Shown here in pieces: positions 34,020 through 43,386 of a stretch of 55,244 nt of DNA (positions are counted from its first letter, which is position 1; each line of letters opens with the position of its first letter). Origin of the DNA: JBNKHG01 sp050290225 (lineage in GTDB: Bacteria; Pseudomonadota; Gammaproteobacteria; Pseudomonadales; Cellvibrionaceae); contig JBNKHG010000097.1 in assembly GCA_050290225.1 (NCBI GenBank), positions 1 through 55,244 of the forward strand. Direction: 5' to 3'. Under the pieces are notes generated by a model, which did not search any database, had not been told where the DNA came from, and was given only the letters and a program-made list of their open reading frames with translations. Both the position numbers and the translations under genes were made by a program.

Positions 34020-35015
34020 TCAGGTCGAGCGTTCGGAATTGGGTAGCAAATCCCTGATCATTGCGTTGATTTTTTCGGCCGGATCGCCACCATTGTTGCT
34101 TTGCAGTTCCTGCAATAATCCGATAAGTTTTCCAGCGGTATCCGCGTTGAGCTGGGTCTGTTTTTCGGATGCTTTCGATTGCAACACGATTCGTTGTTGC
34201 TCCTCAGTACCGCATTTGTTGCCTTTCACCAGGGTTTCCAGAGAGTCAATCAGCCTTTGCAGAATACGGTAGACAACCCCAGCGGAAAAACCGCCCAGCA
34301 TTGCCAGGGAAGGTTTGCCGAAACTTTTCATGGTGCCTTCGTCAAACAAACTGCTCGGCAGCAATTCGACAATGATAATACCCGCAATCAAGCCGAGAAT
34401 AATTCGCGACCAATAGCTGGAATCGAAACGGGGATCGTAAGTGGCTTTTGCGATAAATTGATTGGCCAGAAACAGTGCTGAAAAAGAGGCACCGAGCCCG
34501 GCGCAAAACATCAGAAAAAGCTGGTTCATAAATAGTGTATGGTTGCTCGAATGCAACAGACCCTTGTTGATGTTTTCCACATTGACTCCACTGTCGAGGG
34601 AAACCGACAGCAGCGCGATCAGAAAAAATGTGGCGACAAATGATAGCCTTCTGATTAGGGGCACTGGACCGAGAAAATACATAAAAGGACGTCTGCGCTT
34701 CTCATTGTCCAGCAAAGTGATCGCACTCGGCGTGGCGGGATATACGATTTTCGCCAGTGTGACGTGAACCTCCGCAAGCGATTTGACCGAGTTAACTCCC
34801 GTCAACGTCCTGCTGCCAACCAGTTCGTTCAGCAGGTTTACCGTGCTGGGATTGACGTCCAGCCCATTCGATAATGCATAACACACCATGGCTCTGGATT
34901 CATCAATCAGTTGAGCGACCAGGGCCGAGTCAATGTCGTTTATCGGTGAAACCTTGTCGAGAGATTTATTGTTAACGTTATCGGAATGGATTAATTCCTT
35001 CTCTATGCTGGTCAT
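34020..35015 (-). CDS. Unassigned membrane protein
   Basis: A 331-residue protein that I do not recognise. The N-terminal 115 residues are soluble and helical. Four likely membrane helices lie at about 125-145, 165-185, 205-225 and 235-255 (RLSFVATFFLIALLSVSL, LFLMFCAGLGASFSALFL, SRIILGLIAGIIIVELL, LAMLGGFSAGVVYRILQRL). The C-terminal 70 residues are charged and probably coiled coil. The gene is less GC-rich than its neighbours and has no operon partners. The frame is long and clean, so it is likely expressed. Confidence 0.7.
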   Translation of the reverse strand: MTSIEKELIHSDNVNNKSLDKVSPINDIDSALVAQLIDESRAMVCYALSNGLDVNPSTVNLLNELVGSRTLTGVNSVKSLAEVHVTLAKIVYPATPSAITLLDNEKRRRPFMYFLGPVPLIRRLSFVATFFLIALLSVSLDSGVNVENINKGLLHSSNHTLFMNQLFLMFCAGLGASFSALFLANQFIAKATYDPRFDSSYWSRIILGLIAGIIIVELLPSSLFDEGTMKSFGKPSLAMLGGFSAGVVYRILQRLIDSLETLVKGNKCGTEEQQRIVLQSKASEKQTQLNADTAGKLIGLLQELQSNNGGDPAEKINAMIRDLLPNSERST

Positions 35016-35593
35016 TGGATGTCCTTGAAGGTTTGTTGGGTGACCTTGAAGATTTGGTAGCAGGGTTGAAAGTGTTGATAGTGTACCCTATTTCCGGTAG
35101 TCGTGTGTATCCGCTATGGTCCCATGAGACTGGCTATTTTAGTCGGTTTGACATTTTCACCACGGGCCGAAAGTGTTGCCTAATTAATAACCTGCAAGGG
35201 TATTCCGGCATAATTGTCTGAGTAATACTCATATTGCCTCGTGCTTGATAATTCCGGCTCTGTCAACACTGAGTCATATAGAGAATAATCGTTGCTCCTT
35301 TAAGTTACCGTTGCGATTCATGCTCTCTCATTTCACAGTATTGTTGAGTTTTTAAGGGGGATTTCCCACGACGATCAGAACGAGACTTAATTCTCATCTG
35401 GAAAAATTATTCGGATCTCTTCAAAAGCGGTGCAAATTATCAAAGCTCAGAAAATACTGTTGAATCCGTTCATTACCTTGCACCTGGATTCTATTCCTCG
35501 GTGATCCTGCGCCAGGCGTGTATTCATTTACTTCGCACCGCGATGTGAAGGGGCCCCGTTTTCAGTACCACTTCCTGTGCGAATTTGGCGTGG
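35016..35593. other. Intergenic stretch between membrane gene and nhaA
   Basis: No supported gene. A + frame at 35015-35221 has no ribosome site or family resemblance. Both neighbours are on the minus strand, so this contains the promoter of the 331-residue membrane protein gene and the 3' end of the nhaA transcript. No clear intrinsic terminator was seen. Confidence 0.4.
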
Positions 35594-36994
35594 TCAAACA
35601 GCAATGTCATTGTCAGAACCGGCATTTTCACGCTTTTCCCGTTTGGCCAGCATAAACAGGCCGGTGCCCAACAAAACCGCTATCAAAGAGCCGCAGAGAA
35701 TGCCGAGCTTGGCCTGTACCAATAAAGCCGGCTGGTTTTCAAATGCGAGCGACGAGATAAATAGCGACATGGTAAAGCCAATGCCGGCCAACAGGCTCAA
35801 GCCTGCGACATGGGTGAAAGTTAAACCCTTCGGCAAACTGGTTAGACCTGTGCGCACGCACAGCCAGGCAAAGCCGAAAATGCCTGTGGCTTTGCCGATC
35901 ACCAGCCCGATAGCGGTTCCGAGCATCACGGGTGACCCCAGTGCTTCCATCGGTGAGGACGGCATAGCGATACCGGCGTTTAGAAAGGCAAACAGGGGCA
36001 TAATGGTCAGGCTGACCGGCTTGTCGAGGGCACTGCCCCAGTGCTGCAGTGGCGTGGTGGTTTTCATGGCGATTTGTTGTGCCTGCTCGGCCAGATCGTG
36101 TTGGCGATGTTCCTCCAGAATGGACTGATCCGGTTTATCGATCTCCTCAAACCGTCTTACCAGCCGACGCATGCGGCGGATAAACCAGTCGGTTCCCGCA
36201 TAGGGACGGGTCGGCACCGTCATAGCGGCAAGAACACCGGCTGCGGTGGCATGCACGCCCGAATGGTGAATAAACCACCACAGCACCAGGCCGCCGATCA
36301 GGTAGAACAGCGGGTTGCGAATCCCGACAATGTTGAAAATAAACAGCAGCGTCAGCACCATACCGGCATGGATGAGGGCTGCGACGTTGAGTTGCTCCGT
36401 ATAGAAAAGACCGATCACCAAAACAGCGCCAATGTCGTCGACAATGGCAAGCGCGGACAACACCACGGCGGCGGAACGCGGCGCCCGGCTTCCCAGCAGG
36501 GTCAGTATACCCAGCGCAAAGGCCGTGTCAGTGGCCATGGGAATTCCCCAGCCGCGCATCATGTCTGCTTCGCCGAAGGAGGCAATCAGTGTGTACAGGC
36601 TGGCCGGTACCAGCATGCCGCCCAGCGCCATGCAGATCACCAGACCTGCCTGGCGGATATCACTCAAATCGCCAACCAGGCATTCGCGCTTGATTTCCAG
36701 TCCGAGAACAAAGAAAAACAGGACCATGAGTCCGTCGTTGACCCAGTGCTGCAGCGAATGGCTTATGCGCCAGTCTCCCAGCGACAGGCTGAGCGGCAAT
36801 TGATTAAAGGATTCATAAACGGACCGAAAATCAGAATTTGCCAAAAAAAGCGCCAGCAAGGTTGCGCACAGCAGCACGATACCTGACGTGGATTGACTGT
36901 TGAGAAAAATCTCGAACGGCGTCAGCAACTTTTTAAAACTGCGCTCCAGGGGCGCATGTTCCCGTTCGTGCTCTTTGATCTCCGGTTGTGTCAT
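35594..36994 (-). CDS. nhaA: Na+/H+ antiporter NhaA
   Basis: NhaA expels Na+ in exchange for two protons. The 466-residue protein shows GLMVLFFFVLGLEIKRE, ATDTAFALGILTLLGSRAP and the ion-site pair in ALAIVDDIGAVLVI. It also has LLAGIGFTMSLFISSLAF near the C-terminus. A charged insert of about 45 residues (around 275-320, EEIDKPDQSILEEHRQHD) between helices makes it longer than the 388-residue E. coli protein, as in several other NhaA groups. The ATG follows GGACCCTTAA. It lies 4.6 kb from the N-ATPase operon, but they are separate units. Confidence 0.94.
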   Translation of the reverse strand: MTQPEIKEHEREHAPLERSFKKLLTPFEIFLNSQSTSGIVLLCATLLALFLANSDFRSVYESFNQLPLSLSLGDWRISHSLQHWVNDGLMVLFFFVLGLEIKRECLVGDLSDIRQAGLVICMALGGMLVPASLYTLIASFGEADMMRGWGIPMATDTAFALGILTLLGSRAPRSAAVVLSALAIVDDIGAVLVIGLFYTEQLNVAALIHAGMVLTLLFIFNIVGIRNPLFYLIGGLVLWWFIHHSGVHATAAGVLAAMTVPTRPYAGTDWFIRRMRRLVRRFEEIDKPDQSILEEHRQHDLAEQAQQIAMKTTTPLQHWGSALDKPVSLTIMPLFAFLNAGIAMPSSPMEALGSPVMLGTAIGLVIGKATGIFGFAWLCVRTGLTSLPKGLTFTHVAGLSLLAGIGFTMSLFISSLAFENQPALLVQAKLGILCGSLIAVLLGTGLFMLAKREKRENAGSDNDIAV

Positions 36995-37548
36995 TTAAGG
37001 GTCCATTAGTCAAATAGATCGATGTTGCAGACCGGTTGGGTCAATTTACCTAGGGTAATAACAAGACTAGGAATCGGGATGGATTCTTGCAAGCCTGCAC
37101 CAGATCCTAGCGCAGATACTGTATCCAGTGCGAATAATGGCTACTCTGAGTAACAGGCTCGAGTATTTGAGCAGGAACAGGTTGTAGGTGTGCCCCGTCA
37201 AAATATCCGGTGCTTGATTAGAGGGGTGAGGGCGCCCTCTTTACCGCTGAGGTCTTTACCTGTTCAAGAATTCAACAAAAGACCAGGATTCCATTGATCA
37301 GGAGTCTGGATTCTGAGGAATGGCGGGATAAAATCGGGAGTGACCGATTCCGTGGTGCCGTTAGCAGGCGTCATTATTTGCTTGCATGCTAAATTCGGTC
37401 AAGGTTGGAATGTTCATCACAAGTTGCGCTAGCGATTCACTAGCGGGTCTTTCGCCAAAGTTATTTCCCTCCGGGCTTAACAGTTGATATTGATCTTTAC
37501 CCACACGAATCGTTCCGGGCAAGGACGCGACGGTGGAGGCAACGCCAG
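36995..37548. other. Intergenic stretch behind the ABC permease
   Basis: No gene I can support firmly. On the minus strand a frame of about 60 codons ends at 37361 (VGKDQYQLLSPEGNNFGERP, ending TEFSMQANNDAC). It looks protein-like but has only TTG (37522) or GTG (37504) as start, without a ribosome site. It could be a decayed or very small gene. Confidence 0.35.
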
Positions 37549-38646
37549 TTAATCCAAACTCTTCTTAAATCGTTTCGCGGCAACCAGCAAACCACCGACG
37601 GTAAATAACGCCAGCCAGATGGCGTCAGAGAACAGATGACCCAGATCCGAGCCCCGCAGGATAACGCCCCGCATCATTCGCATATAGTGAGTGGCTGGCA
37701 GGGTCTCCGACAACCATTGGGCCACATTCGGCATCGCCTCATAGGGAAACATAAAACCGGACAGCAGGATCGATGGCATGAGCACAAACACAGTCATCTG
37801 CATCGCCTGCAGTTGGGTATTGGCAAAGGTTGAAATAATCAATCCCAGCGTCAGGCTTGCGGCAATAAACAACAGGGTCGCCCAGAGTATCTGCAAGACA
37901 CTGCCGTTAATGGGTACGTCGAAAATCAGATGGCCCAGTGACAGAATAATGGTCACCTGGATCAGGCCGACAAAAATATAGGGGACGATTTTACCGATCA
38001 TCAGCTCCATCGGACGCACCGGCGTTGTGATCAGCAATTCCAGATTTCCCCGTTCGCGCTCGCGAACCAGCGCTGCGGAAGTAAACATGATCATGGTCAT
38101 GGTCAGAATCACCCCTGCCAGTCCCGGCACGATATTGACAGCCGTGCGTCGTTCCGGATTATAGAGCAGTGCCACCTCAAACAGCGGTGGGGACTGTATA
38201 CCCCGGCTTCCGGACAGAGCCGCCAATGGCATGTTTTGCAGTTTGAGAATCGCGGAACTGACCATGGTGTCAGACCCGTCCACCAGCCACTGTGCAGCGG
38301 TACGACCGTCGCTTATTCGCTGTTGCAGATCCGCGGGCACCACCATGGCGGCGCGAACCTCGCCCCGTAAAAGCGCATCTTCTGCTTGCTGCGGTGTTGT
38401 ATCACGGCGGATGATTGCCACCACCTGCGTCGCGCGCACGGCTTCTATCAGGGCACGGCTTGCGGCACTGTTGCTGAAGTCGACGATGGAAACCGGCAGA
38501 TTGCGTACGTCGGTATTAATGGCGTAGCCGAACAGCAAGAGTTGAATCAAGGGTATCATCACCACCATCGCAAAGGTGGGGCGATCGCGGGACAGTTGCC
38601 GAAACTCCTTAAACAGTATCGAAGCGATGCGCTGCAGACTTTTCAA
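37549..38646 (-). CDS. ABC-2 type transporter permease
   Basis: A 365-residue inner-membrane subunit of the YbhR/YhhJ type. It has an N-terminal helix (FAMVVMIPLIQLLLFGYAI), a large periplasmic domain (about 50-170), and five C-terminal helices with the conserved RERERGNLELLITTPVRPMELMIGK. It follows the ATPase gene after 9 bp. With one permease only, it probably forms a homodimer. The substrate is unknown; family members export drugs or lipids. Confidence 0.9.
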   Translation of the reverse strand: MKSLQRIASILFKEFRQLSRDRPTFAMVVMIPLIQLLLFGYAINTDVRNLPVSIVDFSNSAASRALIEAVRATQVVAIIRRDTTPQQAEDALLRGEVRAAMVVPADLQQRISDGRTAAQWLVDGSDTMVSSAILKLQNMPLAALSGSRGIQSPPLFEVALLYNPERRTAVNIVPGLAGVILTMTMIMFTSAALVRERERGNLELLITTPVRPMELMIGKIVPYIFVGLIQVTIILSLGHLIFDVPINGSVLQILWATLLFIAASLTLGLIISTFANTQLQAMQMTVFVLMPSILLSGFMFPYEAMPNVAQWLSETLPATHYMRMMRGVILRGSDLGHLFSDAIWLALFTVGGLLVAAKRFKKSLD

Positions 38647-38655
38647 TGATGCCCC

Positions 38656-39585
38656 CTATTGGCGCCCGGTACCGGTACACTGAACAAATACATCTTCGAG
38701 ACTGGGCCGAACCAGCTGGATCTTGCGCCCGTGCATCATGGTTGCGAATTGTTGCCGCAACCACTGTTCCGGTTGTTCAACCTCTCGAGACACCAGAATG
38801 CGCAAGTGCGTGCCTTGTTGCGCCGCTGAGCGTACCGCATCGAGCGTCATCACCTTCTCTTTCAACTGGCGCAGGTTATCGCCGCCAACTTCCAGTACAT
38901 TGGCTTTCATGTCAGCCATTAACCGCTCGGGTGAACCGTCAGCCCGCTTGACGCCGGCGTCGAGAATAGCCAGCCCGTGGCAGCGCTCCGCTTCATCCAT
39001 ATAGTGTGTTGACACCAGAATCGTGGCCCCCTGATCGCAGAGGTCAAACAGCTTCTCCCAGAAATCGCGGCGGTTTTCCGGGTCCACTGCCGAGGTGGGT
39101 TCGTCGAGAAAGAGCAATTCCGGTTTGTGTAGCGTGGCCGCCGCCAGTGCCAGCCGTTGTCGTTGGCCTCCACTGAGGCTGCCGGCCATACGCTTGCGGC
39201 GCTGATCGAGTCCGTATTCCACCAGTTGGGATTCAATCCGCGAACGGGCCTGGCGGGACGGCAGATTGAAGACCTGCGCCATAAACTTCAGGTTTTCCTC
39301 AATGGACAGGTCGTCGTAAAGTGAAAATCTCTGGGTCATATAACCCATCCGTAAACGCAGGGCTTCCGCGTCACGGGGCATTTGCAGCCCCAATACATTG
39401 GCCTGGCCGGCACTGGGGGTCAGCAATCCGGTTAACATCCGTATGGTGGTGGATTTGCCGCTGCCATTGGGGCCGAGAAACCCGTAGATGGTGCGCTTGG
39501 GAATCATCAGGTCGAGCTGGTCCACTGCAGTGAATTGGCCGAAGCGACGTGTTAGCCCGCGGGCCTCAATCGCGAACTGGGTCAT
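38656..39585 (-). CDS. ABC transporter ATP-binding protein
   Basis: A 309-residue ATPase with a single complete cassette: Walker A GPNGSGKST, signature LSGGQRQRLALA, Walker B ELLFLDEPTSAVDP and a switch His in VSTHYMDEAERC. The C-terminal 80 residues match the DrrA/YbhF-type extension. Its start overlaps the end of the membrane-fusion gene by 4 nt, so translation is coupled. It powers the ABC-2 permease encoded next. Confidence 0.94.
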   Translation of the reverse strand: MTQFAIEARGLTRRFGQFTAVDQLDLMIPKRTIYGFLGPNGSGKSTTIRMLTGLLTPSAGQANVLGLQMPRDAEALRLRMGYMTQRFSLYDDLSIEENLKFMAQVFNLPSRQARSRIESQLVEYGLDQRRKRMAGSLSGGQRQRLALAAATLHKPELLFLDEPTSAVDPENRRDFWEKLFDLCDQGATILVSTHYMDEAERCHGLAILDAGVKRADGSPERLMADMKANVLEVGGDNLRQLKEKVMTLDAVRSAAQQGTHLRILVSREVEQPEQWLRQQFATMMHGRKIQLVRPSLEDVFVQCTGTGRQ

Positions 39586-40562
39586 TGGGGCAAATCCACC
39601 TGGGCCGGCAACCCCACCGGCATGCCGGCTGCTTCGGAGGGCAGTTGCACCTCCGCCAAATAGACCAGTCGAGCGCGATCTTTGGCACTTAAGGCATAAT
39701 AGGGTGTAAAGGCCGGCTCGCTGGCAATCCAGCGAACTTTGCCAATGTAACTTTGTTCGACGCCGTCCACGTGAACCGTGAGGGCGTCTCCCACGCTAAT
39801 GGCTGCGCGGCTGGGTTCGGGAATATAGACGCGGGCGTAGGGCGCTTCGTCCGCCAGCAGAACGGCAACAGTGGTGCCAGCCGTGACCCGCTCGCCCAAA
39901 TGCTTGGGCAATGTATCGAGCTGGCTGCGCCGGGTGGCGTGGATCGACAAATCAGCCAGCTTGCGCTGTTCGAGATTTAGAGTCGCTTCGGCTTTGGCCA
40001 ACGCCGCTTCCGCCTGCTGCAGGGTCTCCGTGCGTGGGCCATTGGTCAGGCGTCGCAACTGCTCGCGCGCATCGTGCAGGCTTGCGGTGAGGGAGTCCCG
40101 ACGGGCCCGGGCGTCGTCCAGATCAGCTTCGCCCACCAGCTTTTTCTCCATCAGCGCTTTGGTGCGAATGAAGTTTTTATCCGCTTCCGTCAACTGTGCT
40201 TGAATACTGTTCATTCGTGCCCGAGCCGCGGCGATATCCTCCGGTCGGGTGCCGTTGCGTAACTCGGCCAGAAAGGCGGCTGCCTGCTGCACTTCCGCTT
40301 GTGCATGCGCCACCATGGCTTGTTGCTTGCGGTCATCGAGCCGCAGCAACAACTGCCCCTGCTCGACCTGGCTGCCTTCAACGGCAGCGACCTCCGTTAT
40401 CACTTCCGAGGCGGTGGCCTGCAGCGCAATCCGGTCCCGCTCCAGCGTGCCCAATGCCTGGGGCAATTGCCTTTCAGTGCAGCCTGAGAACAAAAGGCTG
40501 CTGATGATCGGTAGCACCAGAGCGCGGGCGAGCGCGCCGAGTGTTGAATTGAAGCGGCTCAT
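39582..40562 (-). CDS. HlyD/YbhG-family membrane fusion lipoprotein
   Basis: A 326-residue periplasmic adaptor. Its signal peptide ends in the lipobox LLFSGC (Cys28). The lipoyl halves are GTLERDRIALQATASEVITEVAAVEGSQVEQGQLL and the later AGTTVAVL region, separated by a long coiled coil (about 85-215). The adaptor should link the ABC pump to an outer-membrane factor, which is not encoded here. It overlaps MarR upstream and the ATPase downstream by 4 nt each. Confidence 0.9.
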   Translation of the reverse strand: MSRFNSTLGALARALVLPIISSLLFSGCTERQLPQALGTLERDRIALQATASEVITEVAAVEGSQVEQGQLLLRLDDRKQQAMVAHAQAEVQQAAAFLAELRNGTRPEDIAAARARMNSIQAQLTEADKNFIRTKALMEKKLVGEADLDDARARRDSLTASLHDAREQLRRLTNGPRTETLQQAEAALAKAEATLNLEQRKLADLSIHATRRSQLDTLPKHLGERVTAGTTVAVLLADEAPYARVYIPEPSRAAISVGDALTVHVDGVEQSYIGKVRWIASEPAFTPYYALSAKDRARLVYLAEVQLPSEAAGMPVGLPAQVDLPQ

Positions 40563-41149
40563 GAATCGCTACCCCTGGATCCGTCAGTGGTTGTGCCTGA
40601 CGGGATTCTGCTTTTCAAATCGATCGTCTGCGCATGGCGCACGAACTTTTCGAACAGGGCGACCAGGGTGGTAATCTCTTCCCGTGATATTCCCTTCGAC
40701 AAGGCGATCACTGTTTGCACATGGGTGGGCAGGATCGCCTCCAGCCGCATACGCCCCTCTGGCGAGATGCTTACAATGACTTTGCGCCGATCTTCTGTAT
40801 CCTGCTCGCGCCTGATCCAGCCGCCTTTCTCAAGGCCATCCAGCAGCCCGGTCATGGTCGCACGCCTAACGCCCAAGGCATCTGCCAATTTGGCCGGGCT
40901 CATGGCCTCACCGACAGCGGTGTGGAGGCAGACCAGAATCATAAAACGCGGTTGGGTCAACAAATAGCGGCCAAACACCTCATCAACCATCGCCATCAAC
41001 GAGGAGGCCAGCTCCACCAGGTGAAGCAGGTTGGGAAGTTTTTCGAAATCGATCTCGCTCTTATTCATTTCTCCCTGGTTGGTGACCCGGTCAAGGAGGG
41101 CGGAAAACGAGCGGGAGAGTATTTTTTCATCCGGGAGCAGGATAGACAT
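40559..41149 (-). CDS. MarR-family regulator of the efflux operon
   Basis: A 196-residue winged-helix protein. The DNA-binding core is SPAKLADALGVRRATMTGLLDGLEKGGWIRREQDTEDRRKV, where DxRxxxV/I is the MarR wing signature. It starts behind GGAGG (10 nt spacing) and heads the four-gene operon with 4-nt overlap to the adaptor gene. It most likely represses its own operon through the palindromes upstream; the ligand is unknown. Confidence 0.92.
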   Translation of the reverse strand: MSILLPDEKILSRSFSALLDRVTNQGEMNKSEIDFEKLPNLLHLVELASSLMAMVDEVFGRYLLTQPRFMILVCLHTAVGEAMSPAKLADALGVRRATMTGLLDGLEKGGWIRREQDTEDRRKVIVSISPEGRMRLEAILPTHVQTVIALSKGISREEITTLVALFEKFVRHAQTIDLKSRIPSGTTTDGSRGSDS

Positions 41150-41165
41150 ACGTTGGTATCCTCCA

Positions 41166-41185
41166 ATGTAACCATGTGCTTACAT
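41166..41185. promoter_or_regulatory. Palindrome just upstream of marR, candidate operator
   Basis: ATGTAA-N8-TTACAT, with 6-bp arms, ends 17 nt before the MarR start. The spacing and 20-bp length fit a MarR dimer site overlapping the promoter or leader. Confidence 0.5.
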
Positions 41186-41228
41186 ATCCCATGCACGGGC
41201 CTGCGTCGGTAACTGGAAATGATTTTAG

Positions 41229-41241
41229 TTAGGTGACCTAA
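41229..41241. promoter_or_regulatory. 13-bp palindrome, second candidate MarR operator
   Basis: TTAGGTGACCTAA is a perfect palindrome (6-1-6) about 80 bp upstream of the MarR start. Its TTAGGT-ACCTAA form is usual for MarR/SlyA-like sites. Confidence 0.6.
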
Positions 41242-41321
41242 TTTATTCCGTTTGGCTGGCCAAGTCAAATGGTGAAAACCATGGCGACAGACAGCTCTAT
41301 AGGAAAGGGGACAAGCGGATA

Positions 41322-41369
41322 TTTATGAAAAGCGGCTGGAGGCTCTTTATGAAAGGCGGCTGGAGGCTC
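41322..41369. repeat. Two 24-bp tandem repeats upstream of N-ATPase operon
   Basis: Copies at 41322-41345 and 41346-41369 (TTTATGAAAAGCGGCTGGAG with CTC, one mismatch), then a partial third (TGTAAGAAAAGTG). They lie in the 430-bp gap between marR and the ATPase beta gene, which otherwise holds no gene. Confidence 0.75.
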
Positions 41370-41581
41370 TGTAAGAAAAGTGACAAGTGCGCGCCGTAGA
41401 AAAATTGGGGTGGAGAGTTGTCTGTTGGCCACATTTACGGCCTTGATTATAAAAAGTTTGCATTTAAGCCCGTGGCCTGCGTAGCTTTTTTAACTATTAT
41501 TTCATAAAGAAATAAGAAGCTAGGCGATTTATCTACTATTCTTTTGATGATCAGCAGGGGTATTTATAGAATTTATTTCAT

Positions 41582-42979
41582 ATGGAAGGCTCGACTGCAC
41601 CAAGAAAAGAGAAAAGTCCGATTGGGGAAATTGCGGCAGTCCATGGTCCTGTCGTGGTTATTGCTTGTAATGTGCTTCCGCCTTTACGACAGGCGCTCTG
41701 TGCCAATTTGGATCACGAAACCTACCTCTTTGAAGTCCACCAGCACTTGGATGAAAACCATGTTCGGGCCATCACTTTGCATCGAACGACCGGCTTGTAC
41801 CGCGGTATGCCCATTTATGACACTGGGGCGCCGCTGCACATTCCGGTGACGCCCGACTGCCTGGGACGCCTGTTAAACATTTTTGGCGAACCGCTCGATG
41901 GTGGTGGTGAGCTGACGCATCTGGAATATCGTAATATTCACAGTCGCCCGCTGCCGCTGCATGAGGCGGTCGGTGTTGGGGAGGTTCTTCAGACCGGAAT
42001 CAAGGTGATCGACTTGCTTTCCCCCTTTGTCAAAGGCGGAAAAACCGGATTGTTTGGTGGCGCAGGCGTTGGCAAGACTGTACTGATTATGGAGTTCATG
42101 CATGCTGTGGCCAGTTTATACAGCGGCGTATCAGTCTTCGCGGGCGTGGGTGAACGTATCCGGGAAGGGCATGAGCTTTGGCACAAGCTGCGTGCGGCCG
42201 ACGTAATGCCACAAACCTTAATGGTCTTTGGCCAAATGGATGAATCTCCCGGCGTCAGGTTCCGGGTGGGGCTATCCGCGCTGACCTATGCAGAGTATCT
42301 ACGTGACAACCTCCAAAAGGAGGTGCTGTTCGTCATGGACAATATTTTCAGGTTTGTGCAAGCCGGTAGCGAAATTTCCAGTCTGCTTGGGCGTATGCCG
42401 GCTACGGTGGGTTACCAACCCACGCTGATCACCGAAGTCGCGGAAATGCAGGATAGGATCCACTCTTCCCGGTTGGGCAATATTACATCGGTACAGGCGA
42501 TTTATGTGCCGGCGGATGATATGACAGACCCCGCCGTCAATGCCATTCTCGCGCACCTTGATACCACCGTTATACTTTCGCGAAAGCAGGCGGGTAAAGG
42601 CATCTATCCTGCGGTCGATCCTTTGCAGTCAAGCAGCAGAATTGTGGACCGGCAGACATTGGGCGAACGCCATTACAGCATCGCAGAAGGCGTAAGAGAG
42701 CACTTGGCCCGTTACCAGGAACTGGAGGATATTATTACAATGCTGGGCGTTGGTGAACTCTCTGCCCAGGACCGGAAAATTGTTGATCGCGCTCGAAAAT
42801 TGCAACGCTATCTTACCCAGCCCTTTTCAACCACGGCCTTGCATACGGGTATTGAAGGTGTATCTGTACCCTTGCAAAAAACGCTTGATGATTGCGATGG
42901 GTTTCTATCGGGTCGATATGATGACGTCGCGGAAAGCGACTGTTACATGAGGGGTTCCATGACAGGAGTGCCTTTGTGA
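41582..42979 (+). CDS. atpD: N-type ATPase catalytic subunit beta
   Basis: Catalytic subunit of a rotary ATPase in the N-ATPase operon type, where beta comes first. The 465 residues carry P-loop GGAGVGKTVLIMEF, the catalytic Glu in AGVGERIREGHELW, Walker B VLFVMDNIFRFVQAGSEIS, and VPADDMTDPAVN. The DELSEED lever reads GELSAQD. All catalytic residues are present, so ATP hydrolysis is expected. The ribosome site is poor. The epsilon gene starts within its stop (GTGA overlap). Synteny beta-epsilon-AtpQ-a-c-b-alpha-gamma separates this from the normal F-ATPase operon, presumably elsewhere in the genome. Confidence 0.93.
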   Translation: MEGSTAPRKEKSPIGEIAAVHGPVVVIACNVLPPLRQALCANLDHETYLFEVHQHLDENHVRAITLHRTTGLYRGMPIYDTGAPLHIPVTPDCLGRLLNIFGEPLDGGGELTHLEYRNIHSRPLPLHEAVGVGEVLQTGIKVIDLLSPFVKGGKTGLFGGAGVGKTVLIMEFMHAVASLYSGVSVFAGVGERIREGHELWHKLRAADVMPQTLMVFGQMDESPGVRFRVGLSALTYAEYLRDNLQKEVLFVMDNIFRFVQAGSEISSLLGRMPATVGYQPTLITEVAEMQDRIHSSRLGNITSVQAIYVPADDMTDPAVNAILAHLDTTVILSRKQAGKGIYPAVDPLQSSSRIVDRQTLGERHYSIAEGVREHLARYQELEDIITMLGVGELSAQDRKIVDRARKLQRYLTQPFSTTALHTGIEGVSVPLQKTLDDCDGFLSGRYDDVAESDCYMRGSMTGVPL

Positions 42980-43380
42980 AAACATTTACGCTCTCTCTTC
43001 ACGATGCCACCCATTCAGAAGAGATCCGGGAAGTAACGTCATTTATCGGCGAGGATGCCTCGGGCAGCTTTGGTATATTGGCAGGCCACGCCCGCTTCAT
43101 CACATCGCTTAACCTGGGGTTGGCACGGTTTCGTATTGCCCCAAAGCCCTGGCAGTACATAGCGTTACCGGGTGCTGTGCTGTACTTTCACAACAATATC
43201 CTGACACTGACCACTCAACGCTACCTGCTCGACAATGATTACAAGCGAATCAGCCAGGCGTTGGAGAATGAACTTCTCGCGGAGGAGAAAAAACTGCACG
43301 CAATTAAGCAAAGCCTGCACCATATGGAGGAAGCCGTACTGAAACGCCTGTGGGAAGTCCGCCGCGCGGGTATGAATTAG
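42976..43380 (+). CDS. atpC: N-type ATPase subunit epsilon
   Basis: A 134-residue central-stalk subunit. The N-terminal beta-sandwich shows EDASGSFGILAGHARFITSLNLG, which matches the usual GxxGxxPxHxP region with GILAGHARF in place of GILPGHAPL. A C-terminal helical hairpin follows. GTG start overlapping the beta stop; the frame ends 6 nt before the next gene. Confidence 0.9.
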   Translation: MKTFTLSLHDATHSEEIREVTSFIGEDASGSFGILAGHARFITSLNLGLARFRIAPKPWQYIALPGAVLYFHNNILTLTTQRYLLDNDYKRISQALENELLAEEKKLHAIKQSLHHMEEAVLKRLWEVRRAGMN

Positions 43381-43386
43381 GTAAGT

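Noticed and set aside
35577..36886. + strand frames opposite nhaA
   Set aside because: Antisense of a clear transporter gene.
37361..37522. Small minus-strand gene after the ABC permease
   Set aside because: Protein-like frame but only TTG/GTG starts without a ribosome site; left as a note.
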